A stretch of 64,000 nucleotides of DNA from Eutreptiella sp. 'Long Island Sound 2002' (taxonomy: Eukaryota > Euglenozoa > Euglenophyceae > Eutreptiales > Eutreptiaceae): positions 12,424,113 to 12,488,112 of the forward strand of contig OZ038386.1 in the NCBI GenBank assembly GCA_964036045.1, in the 5' to 3' direction. Made by a program: the position numbers and the translations under genes. Shown one piece after another: positions 42,301-50,740 of this stretch (position 1 is its first letter; every line of letters begins with the position of its first letter). The notes beneath the pieces were generated by a model, which searched no databases, was not told where the DNA came from, and saw nothing but the letters and a program-made list of their open reading frames with translations.

Positions 42301-44090
42301 CCACCGAGCACATTGATACTGTCGCGAGCCCAGCTGGTCGACGGGCCAGATGGCACAAATTTCTCAGTCTGTTTGACCTCCATGTGTCGTATTTGCCTGG
42401 AAAACACAACACGGTAGCAAATGCTCTGAGCCGATGGGCTTACCCCGCTTCAGAGGGGCTGCAAAGTACCAACATCCATGGTACGGAGCAGGACCGCCAG
42501 GTCGTAATCGAGTGGGATCAAGAGGAAAAAAAGCTCATTCGACGTGAATGCATGCAATGCACTGTTAAACAGCACGCATGCCCGTGTCACGACATCACGG
42601 CCTTCTCAGATCCGGCGCATGCTCATGAAATTATAACCAAATCACTGAAAGTCGTGGAAAAAGTCACCGATCCCTCCTCAGGGAGTGTGAAACGGTTTGA
42701 GTATACCCGACCAGTAAGTGGATTTCGGTTGATTCAGGGCATTAAGCGTCGAGATCCGGCCAAAACTCCACCCCTGCCGAAATATTTCCTGATCATTCGT
42801 GACTGGACGTCCGATTATCTGCATGATTCCATGTTTAAAGAGGTCTTTGAGAATCTCAAATCCAAAGATGCTCACAAGGATGGAATTTTTGCTGAATATT
42901 CGTTGGATGGGGGGAAGCTGTGGATGGAGGGTAAATTGTGCGTACCAGACGCCCTGGCCCCCCGAGTGTTAAACTGGTTGCACAAATGGGAGTCCCCCCA
43001 CGCACACGGCCGTAGATTATGGTCGATGATTAAACATAGGTTGTTTGGCTCAAGGCTATATACTCATTGCATGAAAGTAGCCGCCGGATGTGCCGGATGT
43101 GCTGTCTCGACGCCCCCCAGCGCGAAGAAGCACGGCCATCTGAGGCCACATCCTATTCCGGAGCGCCTCTTTAACAGAGTCACCAGTGATTTTTTCCATC
43201 TTGGTGAACTCGACGACGAAGAGTGCCATTGGACGAATAAAAAAGTCAATGGTGTGCTCCTTATTCAATGCCGTCATTCCGGCTACATTCAGGTGTTGCC
43301 TTGTAACATCGAGTCGATGACTGGCAAGGCTGCCACCAAATGGTGCGCGCAGACCTGGATGGGAGGTTGGGGCGTCCCATCCGAGGTGGTTACGGACTCA
43401 GGCAAAGAGTACACCTCCGAATGGTGGAAGGAATTATGTGCTCGCCTTGGAATCCACCACCTCCGATGTGAAATCCACTCACATCGAGCGCTGCCTGGCG
43501 AAAGAGCCGGCCGCTCAATTATAAATATGCTTCGTAAGGAGCTCGCCAGTGAGAAAGACTTCCATTGGCTTGAAGTTCTCTTCGCTTTGCTTCTCCGTTA
43601 CCACAACACGCCTTTGTACCATGGCCTTTCTCCAAATGAAATTGTCTTTGGACGAAAGAAGTGTTGGTGGAACATGCCGTTGAATAATCCTCGCCCTTGT
43701 AAAGATGCTTCGTTGTTTTTGGACGAAATCCAACGAGCAGAAAAAACTGTCTCGAAATTAATCGATAAGCATCAAGCTGACTGGCTTTGGGTCCAGAATC
43801 AAGGCCGAAAAAACCCCCACAATTTTGAAGTCGATGATCGAGTTTGGCTTCGAAAATCCGAAACCACCCTGGACGGAGATGATAAGCTTCTTCCCTTGTG
43901 GGAGGGGCCATTCGCTGTTACAGCGCGTCTAGGTGAGAACAGGTGGAGGATTCGTGTGGATGTCAGCAGGGAAATTGATGTTTCGGGCGATCGCCTCAAG
44001 AAAGAGATCCCCTCCCCCAAGGATCGGGTTAAACCCCTTTTTTGGACTTCGAAATTTTTGTCCGATCGGGTCATCGAAGGGGGGAAGTAG
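39348..44090 (+). CDS. Family C Pol: protease, Dam-like domain, RT, RNase H, integrase
   Basis: The frame is open from the gag stop; its longest start-bounded part is 1537 codons from 39477. Protease-like CLCDNGSEVNLQ (39573-39608) has DNG instead of DT/SG. The Dam/DIRS-like domain at 40120-40478 has YDAFANRENKRFDKHF, WINPPFHLIKQVI and ILVVPLWDDKPWF. RT: RMVVDFRNLNAETKADSHP (41262), VYIDDIIIAT (41572). RNase H: YIRTDASRYAIGAVLEQ (42059), TDHRSLEYW. Integrase: AGCAGCAVST zinc end, then TSDFFHL, VVTDSGKEYTSEW and LPGERAGRS (D, D, E), and WEGPFAVTARLG. No internal lesion is seen; it ends TAG 44088. All enzymatic parts look intact apart from the unusual protease box. Confidence 0.92.
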   Translation, partial: GSHENRPSPGDFRHDPQIPSRPLLDVGSLVSSPLDPAADPSVVVDEVGVQSKHRARQFVTKLWVSDCKGNFHLATCLCDNGSEVNLQSNSFLPDDCVFDSPHPVTLEGVSGHSLAGGQRGCYISTHLVAQDLWEDGNVEEVILKDDYFYRADIKYDLYLGHPWLRKKRVAPVGHRRCFLLESGPLERPEFRFLHAGFKSAEEFLKQKVTPKFGEDVTIAEVNGSAVYSRELECLRRDSQPRRPLRWHSSSYRVVDKWRDTICEYFCEHHSFWPQYDAFANRENKRFDKHFRDAWTHKWDKKLWINPPFHLIKQVIHKIKQDKTQAILVVPLWDDKPWFQELQDICVDYIELPRKIKLYARDETGPLPQRPWSSLAFLVDGKLSDSDSADSGTDSCVGSESEVERCTDDESIFSDFCPSDAQGDPTSNGSASSPSSPIRSTSKRIYGARTTKKSSSRRKFRVFYEKPRVEAFLDPFEELDHEENLWNVDTRPTYLQEAVDTDLFRDIRKKILPAKAEQIAKVFSTVIPGDQVDTELCSKKRDKIFEERKDTTLSGKLIKNPPVCGQFGEAFIELREGYKAKKQRPYENHGQKHENLRKIIERNVREFGWLEGCMTSEWCCSPFTVPKPPPADQNTIDGWRMVVDFRNLNAETKADSHPLPLIEGKIAKRARGRLFSVLDLRHGFHQMPLRKDSRPLTCMCTPCGPVQWTVMPMGLKNAPSFFQRMMEDVLFTAHPELRAFVSVYIDDIIIATEGEGLTEAELVALHEKQLNQVLDILDANQLICGPKKGKFFLKSVEFCGSLLENGTRRPSPGKLVAIQKWKRPETITELRGFLGCCNFYHTFVPNYAKFAAPLTELLKVGRDAGKAGSKVRVKWTDECEEAFHHLKAALCEVATLHVPQFDRPFYIRTDASRYAIGAVLEQVDEVTGDHYPLAFWSRKLAPRQMQWSPREQETYAIICALKKYQSWVGTNRVEVLTDHRSLEYWATEHIDTVASPAGRRARWHKFLSLFDLHVSYLPGKHNTVANALSRWAYPASEGLQSTNIHGTEQDRQVVIEWDQEEKKLIRRECMQCTVKQHACPCHDITAFSDPAHAHEIITKSLKVVEKVTDPSSGSVKRFEYTRPVSGFRLIQGIKRRDPAKTPPLPKYFLIIRDWTSDYLHDSMFKEVFENLKSKDAHKDGIFAEYSLDGGKLWMEGKLCVPDALAPRVLNWLHKWESPHAHGRRLWSMIKHRLFGSRLYTHCMKVAAGCAGCAVSTPPSAKKHGHLRPHPIPERLFNRVTSDFFHLGELDDEECHWTNKKVNGVLLIQCRHSGYIQVLPCNIESMTGKAATKWCAQTWMGGWGVPSEVVTDSGKEYTSEWWKELCARLGIHHLRCEIHSHRALPGERAGRSIINMLRKELASEKDFHWLEVLFALLLRYHNTPLYHGLSPNEIVFGRKKCWWNMPLNNPRPCKDASLFLDEIQRAEKTVSKLIDKHQADWLWVQNQGRKNPHNFEVDDRVWLRKSETTLDGDDKLLPLWEGPFAVTARLGENRWRIRVDVSREIDVSGDRLKKEIPSPKDRVKPLFWTSKFLSDRVIEGGK

Positions 44091-44530
44091 AACTCAAGAG
44101 GATTTGAGAAGCAAGACGTGACGAAAAGGGCGAATGGGAATTTCTATGTGAGTGGAGGGGCTTTGATTCCAGTCACAACAACTGGGAACCAGCCCATTCT
44201 TTTGTCCATGGGTACACCAAGGGGTTCATCGACTTCCTCAAGAAGCACCCCGAGATTGGAGTACTCCTGACAGACTGTCTGTCGAAACCAGACAGACAGG
44301 TGGAGAGCGACGGGAAAAGACGTGTGGTGAATCGAGATCCAGCCTTTTACGGCCCTCAGCAGCCACATTCCAGGGCTGATCCGTCGATCCCCCCTCCTGC
44401 GGTCAGGCCAGCCCAGGAACCAAATGAGGACCAAGCTTCGAGTTCGGCCGCTGATCTACAGCGCCCAAGCCGTACGAGGGCCCCACCAGACAGGTTGGTG
44501 GTCACATGTATTCGTGCTTGGCCGAATTGA
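44091..44530 (+). pseudogene. Chromodomain of C, separated from pol by a stop and a frame change
   Basis: After the TAG at 44088 another frame reads KGEWEFLCEWRGFDSSHNN then WEPAHSFVHGYTKGFIDFL (about 44135-44245). This is a chromodomain with its aromatic residues and Trp-Glu-Pro, followed by an acidic/Pro-rich tail ending at 44530. It has no start codon of its own. Expression would need stop readthrough plus a +1/-2 shift around GACGTGACGAAAAGGG, or it is simply disabled. Confidence 0.7.
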
Positions 44531-46396
44531 GGGAGATCCGTCGTGACTTGAGTCGCCGACGCCATAATCTGGGTAACAGTCGTCTAGTCCACGGCGTCAT
44601 GGCACTCGTCGCTAGGGCTCAAGGGTGTAGGTTCGAAACCCTTGCATGTCCAACTCCTACAAAAGCTCCAGCCTCGCCCCGTCGACCACTTATTCCAATG
44701 TGAGTGTTCTGACGACTTGAAAAACCACATCATGTCGTATGTACCACATTCTGCTCAATCCACTGTTCATTCTTCCTGATCACTACATGATGTGGAGAAC
44801 TGCGAATGTTTGATAATTTGACGTCAATCAACTTTTTTTTTGATCTCCGTTCGGCAGACAAGGCGTAGATACGCTGCCGAAAGCCACGGAGTGTGCTGCC
44901 GTGTCCAGAAAAAACCAGACTCAGGCTTAATTCAGGCAGATTCGGGGTAATCTTGTCTCTGTTGGTCTGTGCATCTTTGGAATTTGGCTACTCGTGCAGA
45001 TGGAAGCAAATGTACATAGTAAAAACGCTGGCCAGCGACATTCACCCCTACAGGTACCCCCTGTAGTTCTGGCCGCACCAGTTGCGACGCCAGGAACTCA
45101 GATCTTACCTTCATTTATCGTGATGCTGAAGCCAAAGTCCAGATTCAGATCCAGATTCCTTGAATTTACCTTGAATTCCTCAGGGTTGTCCATCATTCTG
45201 CCACTGTTGTGCAAAACCCCGACGTCAATTGTTCAGACAACCTTCATATAGGAGCTCCAGGGACTTCTAACAGCAACCTCAGAGGTCCGTAAGCTTCGTT
45301 GTATTTTTGGCACACGCCAATGTGAGCTCAATCCGACCTGAAACTGTCGAAAATGGTGAATCCAAGTGTCTTGTGGGACTCAATCGAAAGATGGGCCTTG
45401 TCCAAGTCGATTGACACCGCCGCCACTGTAAATAAAGGGCTATTCGGTGTCTCTCAGGTATATACTGTCAGTAAAGCGCCTTCAGCGAACCTTCGGCGCG
45501 TTACATGCCAAGGATCCAGGGCCAGCATGTCCCATCATGATGCATCATCACATGATCCACATTTTCATGGAATCTGTTGGATGCTCGCGAACCAACGTGC
45601 CGGAAAGTACAATTGAGCTGAATAAACGACAATATATATTAACTCTAGTCTAAACAAAGGTGTTAGTGATTTCAGTTCTAGACATTCCACTTCATTTCAC
45701 CTTCATTTTAGGGAATTTGCTGATTTTAGGACAATTTAGGTTGATTTCCTTGTCATCTCCTCTCATTCCTCGAAGATCTGTGTACAGATAAGTGAACAGA
45801 AAAACATCCCTACCTTCTGTGGTTCACTTAGGGCCTGCAGACTACATTTGTATTTGTTTTCCCTCTCTGTGATTGTTTCATCTCCTTCATCTCTGCTCAA
45901 ATTGATTCTCAATCTTGCTGAATCTTGTGATCATCCACCAGATGCGCCAAATCTGAAGCACATGCTGCACTTTTCAGAACGAGAAAAGCGGGAGTAACAC
46001 GATGTAGAGTACGTGGAGGACACCGTAGCGTGCCCGCGACAGCTAAACTGTGCCAGAGCGCCGAGATGTCACTCCATTTCTTGATTCCCCCACTCAATCC
46101 ACCAATAATCTACCTCATTCTCAACCTGGGCATGGTTTGGTATCGATTCTCGATACGTTTACATGCTTTTTAGCCCTTAACCTAATGTTTTACTGCACGG
46201 AGGACTGTTCGTCACTCCTCATTCTGTCTCATTTCAGGTTCATCCATCCTGATTCAGTGCCAATTCAGCCCAAATCAGGTCAGATCAAGCAGATTTCGCC
46301 CCATCGAGGCTACATCTCTATTTTTTTCTGGGACTTACCCGCACTACGTTCTTCGTTGACGTAGCGACACACCCCAGTCTGTTTTTGGAGGGGAAG
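44531..46396 (+). other. 3' non-coding tail of C
   Basis: No gene is visible in 1.9 kb. A tRNA-like segment lies at 44577-44660 with B-box-like GGTTCGAAACCC inside an AAGGGT...ACCCTT hairpin. The tail ends with the polypurine tract TTGGAGGGGAAG (46385-46396) that primes plus-strand DNA synthesis just before TGTAAG of the 3' LTR. Confidence 0.7.
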
Positions 46397-46918
46397 TGTA
46401 AGTGCGGCTAACCCCCATCTGCTCAGATTTTAGCAGATTGGCTACATTTTGGCCATTTTCTCTGCTTCGGCGGAATCGCCGCCCTGCAGCTCAGTCTCAG
46501 GATCAGACCTATATTTTCCTGATGTGCCGGATCTGATTCCGCGGTCCATTCATCGTAAATCCGTCGCGTTCCGATCATTTACCCGGAATCGCCAATTGCC
46601 GCTGATGCGCGCCCGAAGCCAAATCAGCCAAATATTTTTTCACAATCGGATTTTTATAAATCTTTTCAGACAGATATGGACACTCAGATGTACTTAGGAT
46701 AATCCGCATCAATTTTCTTCATAGACTGGGATTTTTTGCCGGATAACAATCAGCATGGATCTTGCCTCCGTTGTCGCCGCTCTTGCCTCCGTTGGTGTCC
46801 GTGTATCCGGTTCTGCCCCCAACAGCAGCGTTCAGGTCGACTCCTCGCGTGCCTGCCCCCCCGGTCTTGCCGGCCCTGAGCCCTCCGGCACCATCAACGA
46901 CCTAGGGCAGCACTTTCA
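46397..46918 (+). repeat. 3' LTR of C
   Basis: Pairs with 35946-36478 and lacks an 11-bp duplication present there. It repeats the first 55 gag codons, which then run into host ORF 2. Confidence 0.95.
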
Positions 46919-46923
46919 CACAA

Positions 46924-49849
46924 GCCGAGGCGGGCCCGGACACGCGGCCAAACCCCCCCCCCAGACCGCAGCAATCCCTCACCTGCGGGTACCACGCCAT
47001 CCACAGGGTCCTCAGCCGCGTTGGTCTTAGCCCAAAGCTAGCATACCCCCTTCCCACCACTGACCAAGAGGTCCACCAGATACGCAAGCTCGTCTGCGAA
47101 ATCCTTGCCGCGGCAGCAGAAGACGGCAAGCTTCCCCTCCAAACTTCACGGCCTGCAACTGGCCACGCAAGCGCGCCGCGGCGAGCGGACACATACACCG
47201 ACACAGCACACCCCACCGCACAATCCCCGCCCATGCCCCTCTCCTCTCGCTGCTCACCCAGGGACCCACACACGCCCACCATCGCGCGCACCCCCGGGCC
47301 CCGCAACACGGGCCTCCCCCACCCGCCCGAACACCAGCACACGCCCGCCACACACCCACCCGCCGGACACCCCTCACCACCCCCCACACTCAACAACCCA
47401 CACACACCCGCCGAGAGGAGCCCCGCACCCCGCGGCACGCCCATCCCACCCAGTGGCCCGCCCACGCCGCCCGCACACACCCCAGAAGACCCAGGCCCGC
47501 CCACCCCGGCCCCTGAATGCAGCCCACGCGAACTGTTCCCCCCCGCGGACGCCAACCCACACCACCTCACACATTGCAGGACCCGCGCCCAGCCAAGCCC
47601 AGAAGGAGAAGGCCACAGCCCCGCGCCTCCCTCCCCCGCCGCTGCCGACGAGATCGGCCCGCCGGGCCGCCAGGTCACGACCGGGCCCCCCCAGCCGCCC
47701 GCCCCCAACCTACAGCCCGAGGACATGCCCTCCATCCTCCCCGCCGTGGCAGCAGCAGAAGCCCCCGCCCGCAAGCCCGCCCGCATCACAGCCCAACCCG
47801 CGTCCACCACCTCCTCCTCATCCTCAGCCTCATCCACCTCCTCCACCTCATCCTCCGACCCCCCCCTCCCCGCCGCCCTCATCCTCAAGGACACGGCAAA
47901 AGCCAAAGCCGCGGCCGCACGCACCGACCCCCTGACCCCCACACAGGCGACTCGGGCACCCCGGCAACGCACCGGGAAGACCCCCGACCCAACATCGGCG
48001 CCCTCACACCTCCGGACAGAGGTCCTCCTCAACCTGGAACCGGACCCCAACCCCAAACCCGACCCCAAACCCAAGCCGGCGCCCACGCGAGCACACACAA
48101 CACCGGAAACGCAACGACACAAAACCAACCAACACCGCCCCAACCCGGACCCTCACCCAAGCAAGGACCCCCCACCCACCACAACCCACGCCCCCCTCCC
48201 ACCGGCAGCCACCACCACCGCAGAGGCGGCCACCCAACACGACCCTGTCCAAGCCCTCCTCCACATCCCCGTCACCAAGCGCCCCGTCATCCATCCCCCG
48301 CAAACTACCACCACCGCCGGCCAAACCGACCCAGGGACGTGGGACCCCTCGACCACCGTCACCATCAAGCCCGGCCCCCAACCCTCCCCCCCTGCCCACC
48401 ACATAGTGCAGCCCCAGGGGCTGCCGACGATGCCCAACCCCCGATCCCCACAAGGAAGACCAGAAAACCCACAAGGGGTCCATGGGCCATACCCGCAACA
48501 CCAACCCCACCACTACCAACACCACCACCACCAGCGGCCCCACCACCACCACTACCAACACCACCCCCACCACTACCACTGCCCAGCACCCTACCCCACC
48601 AGGCCACAACCCCCCGTGCACGAACAGCACCAGCGAATGGGATGGCAGCCACCGAGCGCTCCACCCGCATACCCCACCTACCGCCAGGGGCCACCCCCCC
48701 TGTACCAGCCACCCCCCCTGTACGAGGAACCGTACCCCCCCGGCCACCACGTCCACGCCGAAGGGGCCCCCTGGGCCCAACCCCGCCAAGGACAGTCACT
48801 CGACCCATACCACCAGCCGCTGCCGCCACCACACCCCTACATGGCGGATTCATGGACGACGGGGGACCCCCCCCCCCCCAGTACCAGGTGGTACCACGCG
48901 AAGCCCCCTAGGACCCGCCGACACCTCCTGACTGGCCCGACTTGAGCGATGAGGCCCGGTCCCGCAAACGGCGGCGCTCCCGCTCCCCCCCCGCACGGCA
49001 CACTCGCCCCCGGCGCCCACACTCCCCACACCGCCACCGCGCCTAAACCACCCACTCGCGCCGCTCCCGCTCCCCCAGGTGCCACCACGACCCCCCGGGA
49101 CCCCGCTCCCTCCGCTCCCGCTCCCCCGGGCGCCACCAAGACCGCCACCGCCGCCCCATGTCCACCTCCCCCTCCCCCCTCCGGCCATACAAGACCCCCA
49201 CCCCCAGCCGCCGCCACCACCGCTCCCGCTCCCCCCGATGCCGCCAGGCACGCCACCGCCGCCCCCCGTCCACCTCCCCCTCCCACCACAGGCCCCACCG
49301 GGCTCCCCGTTCCCCCCGCCGCCCATACCCATCCACCATCCCCAGCCCCCGCGACCACCACTCCCGCTCCCCAAGACGCCACCAAGCGCGCCACCGCCGC
49401 CCCATGTCCACCTCCCCCTCCTGTTCCCCCCTCCACCCGTACCCGTCCTCCACCCCCTGCCCCCGCCACCGCCGCTCCCGCTCCCCCAGGCACCGCCAGC
49501 CCCACCACCACCACAGGTCCACGTCCTCCCCCCGCCGCTCCAGGACCCCGGGCACGGACCCCTCCCCCCCCCAGGCCCCCGCCGACCTCGCCTGGTGGTC
49601 TGCCCCCGCTTTGCAGGAGCTCCGCCGCTGGGTGAAGTGGGCCGGGGGAGCGGGAAGGCACGATGGGGTGCACATGGTGCATACATTCGAGGAGGTGCGC
49701 ACCCGCACCCCCGCCGACCCCAACGAGGCCGCCCCGGAGGCCATCATGCCACAAGCGGCATGGGAGGCCCTCCTCTGCGATGCGGTCCAGGGCCTCCGCC
49801 CCCCCTACACCCCCCAAGCCCTCCGCCAATGGCTCCAGGCCACCCACCC
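46924..49849 (+). pseudogene. GC-rich host ORF 2, middle part, Pro/His/Arg-Ser-rich
   Basis: It continues the frame broken at 35945: AEAGPDTRPNPPPRPQQSLT then CGYHAIHRVLSRVG, QEVHQIRKLVCEILAAAA. A very long Pro/Thr/His-rich stretch with YPP-type repeats follows to about 48860. A C-run at 48867-48880 appears to shift the frame. Afterwards the plausible frame is EARSRKRRRSRSPPARH with many RSRSPR repeats and stops at 48909 and 49044. It closes with a globular-looking end: WWSAPALQELRRWVKWAGG, HDGVHMVHTFEEV, AIMPQAAWEALLCDAVQ (about 49590-49850). Function unknown. RS repeats suggest an RNA-associated or nuclear protein, or the ORF may itself belong to an old mobile element. GC content is far above its surroundings. 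Confidence 0.4.
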
Positions 49850-49854
49850 CCAGG

Positions 49855-50640
49855 GGTAAGAAAAAGTGCTTTTCCAATGCTTCGAGGCATACTCAAGTTG
49901 TATTAGAAATGCACTGAGCACACAGACATTTCTATCTTAGTATTGGCCGAACCAAAAGTGGTGATAACACATTTTGACCTATGGAACCAAACACCCAATC
50001 AGGATATGGAGTGGACCCCTTAATCCCCTATCAATGTGAGGCAATTCATCTTTTCCTGAGTTGACTGAGAACTGACATATCCAGGGCAGAGCCTATGAAT
50101 TCATCTATGTTTTTCCATGAATTCTTAGCTGTCCTAGTGGTATGCACCCTAGGAGGCTGGGCACCTCTTTTTGAGAGGTCCTGGGTTCAATTCCCGGTCA
50201 GCCTAGCTAAGTAGGAAGATCCCATGTGACATGGCAGTGACCTCATCGCCACATGCCCTGCCACCTCAGCACATATGGGACCCAAAACAAAGAGTGCACA
50301 TCTCCTGAGATGGCACTATGGAGATTGAGTGACCATGGGGCAGTTTTCCAACTCTTTTCCAAAACAATTCAGCTATCTTTGTGAATATGCAATCCGATTT
50401 GACCTGAGTTGCAGTTTGTGTGAATATCCCTTCATCTTTCACTGTTTACACTGCAGCCCTTCATGCTTTGATCCTGATTCTCTTCTACTTGTATATCTCT
50501 GGCTTGGGCTATCCTGGATTGATTGTATTTCAGCAAAAAAAACCTTTTCATCTTCAAAAACAAGCAGCAGGAAGCCCTACACCAGCAGCAAGCAGCAGGA
50601 GAGGCACAAAAACAGTGTTGAAATCACTATAAACCTTTCT
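49855..50640 (+). repeat. 5' LTR of A3
   Basis: Starts GGTAAGAAAAAGTGC (AGTAAG in the 3' copy) and ends AAACCTTTCT before the primer-binding site. It includes the tRNA-like segment at 50126-50208. Confidence 0.93.
50126..50208 (+). other. tRNA-like sequence inside the A3 LTR
   Basis: Three arms can be paired: D-like CCTAG (50133-50137)/CTAGG (50149-50153), anticodon-like ACCTC/GAGGT around loop TTTTTGA (50163-50179), and T-like CTGGG-TTCAATT-CCCGG (50181-50197). A-box and B-box positions suit RNA polymerase III. The acceptor stem fails and 9 nt separate the D and anticodon arms, so it is not a canonical tRNA. The 3' LTR repeats it at 63426-63508. Confidence 0.55.
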
Positions 50641-50655
50641 GGTAGCAAGAGGCAG
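50641..50655 (+). promoter_or_regulatory. Primer-binding site of A3
   Basis: GGTAGCAAGAGGCAG after the LTR; an initiator tRNA-Met type site with one extra A, as in A1. Confidence 0.82.
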
Positions 50656-50740
50656 ACTGTCTCTGCGTACCGGCAGCAACCCCGTGCCGTACAACCAGTG
50701 CGCCGAGATCAGTCACATATAAGCAGAAGGGCGAACGAAG

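Larger units (their letters stand above)
35946..46918 (+). mobile_element. Family C LTR retrotransposon, full length, young
   Basis: LTRs at 35946-36478 (533 bp) and 46397-46918 (522 bp) begin TGTAAGTGCGG and end CACTTTCA. They differ by one 11-bp indel and about five substitutions. The target duplication CACAA lies at 35941-35945 and 46919-46923. Contents: primer-binding site, gag, Gly/Arg-rich nucleocapsid-like segment, a 1537-codon pol, an out-of-frame chromodomain, a 1.9-kb tail, and a polypurine tract TTGGAGGGGAAG. It is the least decayed element here and may be recently active. Confidence 0.95.

Noticed and set aside
46902-49877. Very long minus-strand open frames (413, 346 and 261 codons) opposite the GC-rich ORF
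   Set aside because: They are Gly/Val/Arg-rich mirror images of Pro/His-rich coding, expected from extreme GC content; the plus strand has the continuity across both insertions.
50126-50208. Calling this a genuine tRNA-Lys gene (loop TTTTTGA)
   Set aside because: The acceptor stem does not pair and there are nine bases between the D and anticodon arms; it recurs only within LTRs.
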